From: GCA-2731375 sp002731375
Lineage (GTDB): Bacteria > Pseudomonadota > Alphaproteobacteria > GCA-2731375
Length of the DNA: 64,000 nt
Assembly (NCBI GenBank): GCA_030752605.1
Contig: JASMDX010000064.1
Coordinates: 5,777-69,776, forward strand
Reading direction: 5' to 3'
Position 1 is the stretch's first letter, and every line of letters starts with the position of its first letter. The notes below the pieces were generated by a model. The model ran no database searches, was not told the DNA's origin, and saw only the letters and a program-made list of their open reading frames with translations. The position numbers and the translations under genes were made by a program. Positions 61,112-64,000 of the stretch are shown here, in pieces.

Positions 61112-62170
61112 CTAATAACCCCGGTCCCAATCAATAACATTCATCAGAGGCCGGCCGGCGATATAGGCCGCCAGATTCTCACAAAAGAGAGTGACCGCGC
61201 CATGCCGGTTTTGGTCGCTCATCCCAGAAACATGTGGCGTGATCAGCACCCTGGCGTCCGACCAAAGCGTCGTCATCGGCGCCTTCTCGAATTCACCGTC
61301 ATAGACATCGAGGACAACACCACGCAGCCGGTCACGTTGCAAAGCCGCGGCCAACGCCCCCTCCTCAATGATCTCACCGCGGGCGACGTTGACCAGCACA
61401 CTGTCCGGCTTCATCAAGGCAAGGCGATCGGTGTCGAAAAGACGGTTGGTCTCCGGTGTCCATTGGCAGCAGATCACCACGAAATCGGCATCCCCCAGCA
61501 GACGGTCGAGGTCGGCGGGTGCGCCGATGAAGGCAAAACCTTCAGGCAACGTACCGCCGTCGCCCGGCATTCGACGCGTGCCGATAACCCGCATGCCGAC
61601 CGCGGCGCAGAGCCTGCCCACATCCTGCCCGATACCACCCGCTCCGACGACGCACACGGTCTTGCCCCGCAGCGACAGCGGGCGATAGGCGCGATGGGAA
61701 AAACGACCGGCATCCCGGTCAACCGCGGCCTGGGGCAAACCCTTGGCGAAATGCATAATGCCGGCCAGGGCATATTCCGCCATTGCCAGGGTATTGCCTA
61801 AGCCCCGCGAGGTGGTCACCACCACATCACTGCGCCAAAGATCGCCCCGAAGCAGATTGGAGGCGCCGGCGGGGCGTTGATGCAGCCATTTCAGTTTTGG
61901 TGCCCTGGCGCGCAAATCCAATGGAAACGGCCAACCGCCCAATATAACTTCAGCCTCGGCCAAAAAGCGGTCACGTTCATCGCGGCTGCCTGAACCATTG
62001 GCGTTGGGAGGCAGATAACGATCGGAGGTAAAGGCGGGCCAGGTCTTGCGAATTTCACCGTCGAACCAGCCGCCGGCGTCGGTCAACCTGATCGATGGAT
62101 CAACGGCCTCGATCATGGCAAATTCGTCGGCACTAATCCGCTGGATGCTCAAGACGTCAAGTGCGGGCAT
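61112..62170 (-). CDS. D-2-hydroxyacid dehydrogenase family protein
   Basis: The 352-residue NAD(P)-dependent oxidoreductase has TSRGLGNTLAMAEYALAGIM for dimer and active-site contacts and the nucleotide fold VCVVGAGGIGQDVG near residue 175. VNVARGEIIEEGAL carries the catalytic Arg, VVLDVYDGEFEKAP the Glu region, and LITPHVSGM the catalytic His. It interconverts 2-oxo and D-2-hydroxy acids, such as glyoxylate or hydroxypyruvate. It lies seven bases downstream of a DapA-like gene in the same direction, a pairing common in sugar-acid catabolism. Confidence 0.9.
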   Translation of the reverse strand: MPALDVLSIQRISADEFAMIEAVDPSIRLTDAGGWFDGEIRKTWPAFTSDRYLPPNANGSGSRDERDRFLAEAEVILGGWPFPLDLRARAPKLKWLHQRPAGASNLLRGDLWRSDVVVTTSRGLGNTLAMAEYALAGIMHFAKGLPQAAVDRDAGRFSHRAYRPLSLRGKTVCVVGAGGIGQDVGRLCAAVGMRVIGTRRMPGDGGTLPEGFAFIGAPADLDRLLGDADFVVICCQWTPETNRLFDTDRLALMKPDSVLVNVARGEIIEEGALAAALQRDRLRGVVLDVYDGEFEKAPMTTLWSDARVLITPHVSGMSDQNRHGAVTLFCENLAAYIAGRPLMNVIDWDRGY

Positions 62171-62176
62171 CTGTCG

Positions 62177-63109
62177 CTATCTACCCCAGCGCAAGGCCAG
62201 CACATCCAAGGCGGCGGCGTGCCGCAAAAGCTGCTGCCGGGTTTCGGGATGCAGCGGTTCCAGGGGATGGCGTACCGTATCACTCTTGATGACGCCGCCT
62301 TCCATCATCGCGGTCTTGGTCGCCCGCAGGCCGCATTGCCGGTTCTCGAAATTGATCATGGGCAATATTCTGGCATAGGCTTCCGCCGCCTCCGCCGCGT
62401 CGCCGGCCAGATAATCCATAACCACGGGCCGGATAAGCTCGGGCAACAGGGCGCTAGGCATGGTACCGGTTGCGCCCGCGTCGAGATCAGCCATCAAGGT
62501 AATGGATTCTTCGCCATCGAAAGGACCCTGGATCACTGCACCACCCGCCGCGATCAGATCCCGCAGTTTGCCCGCCGCGCCGGGCACCTCGATCTTGAAA
62601 TAGCCTATTTGCGGCATCCGGCGGGCCAGCTCGGCCAGAAAGGCAACGGACAAGGTGACGCCGCTAAGGGGTGCGTCCTGCACCATTATTGGAATGTCGA
62701 TGGCCGCCGCCAAGCTTTGAAAGTAGGTGAAGTTGCCGGCCTCGGACGCCTTCAACCCAGTGCCGTGATAGGGCGGCATCATCATGATCATTTCGGCGCC
62801 GGTAGCTTCTGCCTGCCGGGCGCGGGCGACCGAGACTTGCGTGCTGAAATGGCTGCAGGTGACGATGACCGGAACCCGTCCGGCAACATGTTCCAGGCAG
62901 GTAACAAGGAGCTCATTACGTTCGCCATCGCTTAACAGAAACTGTTCGGAATAATTCGCCAGGATACAGATGCCATCCACCTGCTGATCAATCATGCAAT
63001 CCAGCACGCGTTTCTGACCTTCGATATCCAGGCTCTCGTCCTCATTGAAGGGCGTTGGCGCAATGGGAAAGACGCCGCGATAGAGCTGTGATTGTGATAG
63101 GGCCGCCAT
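62177..63109 (-). CDS. Dihydrodipicolinate synthase/NAL family lyase
   Basis: The 310-residue TIM-barrel class I aldolase has GVFPIAPTPFNEDESLD at the N-terminus, MMMPPYHGTG with the family Tyr region, and GYFKIEVPGAAGKL with the likely Schiff-base Lys near residue 170. Members make or cleave 2-oxo acids, including keto-deoxy sugar acids. Genomic company with a hydroxyacid dehydrogenase, a sugar dehydrogenase remnant and an SDR favours a catabolic role over lysine synthesis. The start MAALSQSQ follows GGAGAG; longer frames add unrelated sequence. Confidence 0.87.
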   Translation of the reverse strand: MAALSQSQLYRGVFPIAPTPFNEDESLDIEGQKRVLDCMIDQQVDGICILANYSEQFLLSDGERNELLVTCLEHVAGRVPVIVTCSHFSTQVSVARARQAEATGAEMIMMMPPYHGTGLKASEAGNFTYFQSLAAAIDIPIMVQDAPLSGVTLSVAFLAELARRMPQIGYFKIEVPGAAGKLRDLIAAGGAVIQGPFDGEESITLMADLDAGATGTMPSALLPELIRPVVMDYLAGDAAEAAEAYARILPMINFENRQCGLRATKTAMMEGGVIKSDTVRHPLEPLHPETRQQLLRHAAALDVLALRWGR

Positions 63110-63134
63110 GATCTCTCCAATACAGTAATTTTCG

Positions 63135-63501
63135 TTAGCGCGCTGCTTCGACGCACAGGATTTGGCCGTTATCCGAATCTGCCAGCAGATAAAGAAAACC
63201 ATCCGGCCCCCTGGCGCACGTCGCGGATACGCTGGCCCAGACCAGCGAGGATGCGCTCCTCGGCCACGACCTTGTTGCCGTCAAGCCTCAGGCGCGAGAG
63301 CAGGCGGACGGCGCCTTCGCGCTCGGTTACAATCATGCCACCATCGTGTAGAAATGCCAGGCTCCAGGGAGAGCGCAGACCAGAAACAAGAGTAACCATG
63401 CGTAAGCGATAATGCTCGCTGTCATTGATCGCCACGCTAGCAGCGGGCCAGGCCGCGAGAGAAAGCAGCACGGCGGCATATATAAAGATTCGATGCCGCA
63501 T
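63135..63501 (-). pseudogene. PQQ-type soluble sugar dehydrogenase, internal deletion plus frameshift
   Basis: The gene starts with a signal peptide (IFIYAAVLLSLAAWPAASVA) and the normal N-terminus RSPWSLAFLHDGGMIVTERE. It then jumps to a C-terminal segment, SRLRLDGNKVVAEERILAGL then GQRIRDVRQG. Several hundred bases of the beta-propeller are missing. CAGGCG occurs at 63289-63294 and again at 63301-63306, close to the seam. After RQG, a run of five G residues (minus strand, near 63207-63212) holds one extra base. The next frame gives PDGFLYLLADSDNGQIL and ends at TAA 63135-63137. The intact family is about 370-380 residues; this is a dead remnant. Confidence 0.75.
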
Positions 63502-63509
63502 CCGCTCAA

Positions 63510-64000
63510 CTAAATAGCCGTGATGCCGCCATCCACGACAAGTTCGGCGCCGGTAACGTGGCGGGCCTCGTCCGAGGCTAGAAACAGGATGCAGTTCGCC
63601 ACATCCACCGCCTGGCCCGCCTCGCCCATGGGAATCCGCTTTATCGACGCGGCCCATTTCAGGCCTGGATCGCCGCCACCCAGATCCATCACCGCATCGC
63701 CCATCTCGGTCCTGATGATGCCCGGATGCACCGAGTTGCACCGGATGCCAAGACCTTTGCGAGCACAATCAATGGCCACGGACTTGGTCATCTGTCGCAC
63801 CGCGCCCTTGGAGGCGCCGTAGGCAATCGCGATGGGCGTACCGATCAGACCGGCCATGGAGGACATGTTGACGATGGCGCCGCCACCTAGCCCACCTTTT
63901 TCGCGGCCATCTACTGACATCGCCGCAACGCCGTATTTGCAGCCCAGAAAGACGCCCTCAACATTAACTGTCTGGATCGCACGCCATTCATCCATCTCCG
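63510..64000 (-). CDS. SDR family oxidoreductase (5' end outside window)
   Basis: The frame is open to the window edge, so the N-terminal Rossmann motif lies beyond it. About 160 residues are visible: TVNVEGVFLGCKYGVAAM, the catalytic Ser in IVNMSSMAGLIG, AYGASKGAVRQMTKSVAIDC with the YxxxK pair, VHPGIIRTEMGDAV, and the closing VTGAELVVDGGITAI. This is the classical short-chain dehydrogenase C-terminal half. The insertion GREKGGLGGGAIV before the Ser strand is slightly unusual. It reduces or oxidises a hydroxy/keto compound with NAD(P). It ends nine bases before the start of the broken sugar dehydrogenase. Confidence 0.88.
   Translation of the reverse strand, partial: EMDEWRAIQTVNVEGVFLGCKYGVAAMSVDGREKGGLGGGAIVNMSSMAGLIGTPIAIAYGASKGAVRQMTKSVAIDCARKGLGIRCNSVHPGIIRTEMGDAVMDLGGGDPGLKWAASIKRIPMGEAGQAVDVANCILFLASDEARHVTGAELVVDGGITAI

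Noticed and set aside
1..64000. tRNA, rRNA, prophage or transposase genes
   Set aside because: None was found on either strand by eye; short structured RNAs could still be missed without a covariance search.

Overview
The window comes from a moderately GC-rich alphaproteobacterium, probably near the Rhodospirillales. The evidence is an MmcB-type repair protein, a TIGR02281-type aspartic protease, a DUF465 protein, acyl-CoA genes carrying DUF6285 and APH-type neighbours, and a PurE-PurK-PyrD run. No rRNA, tRNA, CRISPR array, transposase or prophage was seen. Housekeeping genes (upp, purE, purK, pyrD, maeB, mutS) mix with a large catabolic repertoire. Many accessory genes are visibly decaying.

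Layout. 1-8.3 kb: aldo/keto reductase end, mmcB, DUF6285 plus two tandem phosphotransferases, a UxaA-type small subunit with a gutted large subunit, a peroxiredoxin with in-frame UGA at its catalytic position, an isochorismatase-fold amidase, acyl-CoA dehydrogenase and a zinc alcohol dehydrogenase. 8.7-21 kb: creatinase, two acyl-CoA synthetases, a polysaccharide deacetylase, a COG0523 GTPase and the ATP-dependent hydantoinase pair HyuA/HyuB. 21-33 kb: a giant coiled-coil SPFH protein, a PotABCD-like ABC importer split over both strands, a DadA-like oxidase, eroded uronate-dehydrogenase and enolase-superfamily genes, a dihydropyrimidinase and a broken acetyltransferase. 33-43 kb: mostly minus-strand genes (Fe-S reductase, amidotransferase, crotonase, DehI, amidase, membrane proteins, YrdC-like, upp) and a truncated corrinoid protein. 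43-56 kb: GGDEF protein, purine/pyrimidine genes, malic enzyme, MutS and TcuA-like flavoprotein. 56-64 kb: dead LysR gene, NTF2-like, cupin, Baeyer-Villiger monooxygenase, frameshifted hydrolase, hydroxyacid dehydrogenase, DapA-like, a deleted sugar dehydrogenase and an SDR running off the end.

How the genes fit together. Creatinase, an N-carbamoylsarcosine-amidase-like protein, HyuA/HyuB, dihydropyrimidinase, a DadA-like amine oxidase and a polyamine-type importer cover much of the known creatinine, N-methylhydantoin and hydantoin breakdown routes to sarcosine or amino acids. That these genes act together is inference. Sugar-acid genes (UxaA, uronate dehydrogenase-like, enolase superfamily, PQQ sugar dehydrogenase) are repeatedly found with both ends kept and the middle removed, which suggests loss of that metabolism by short-repeat deletion.

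The strongest single observation is the peroxiredoxin at 3936-4379 (minus). Its frame is intact over 147 codons except for one UGA. That UGA sits exactly where the peroxidatic Cys of the PxxxTxxC motif belongs, and a compact stem-loop follows at a distance suited to a bacterial SECIS element. This makes a selenocysteine peroxiredoxin likely. A nonsense mutation remains possible because the neighbourhood is rich in pseudogenes.
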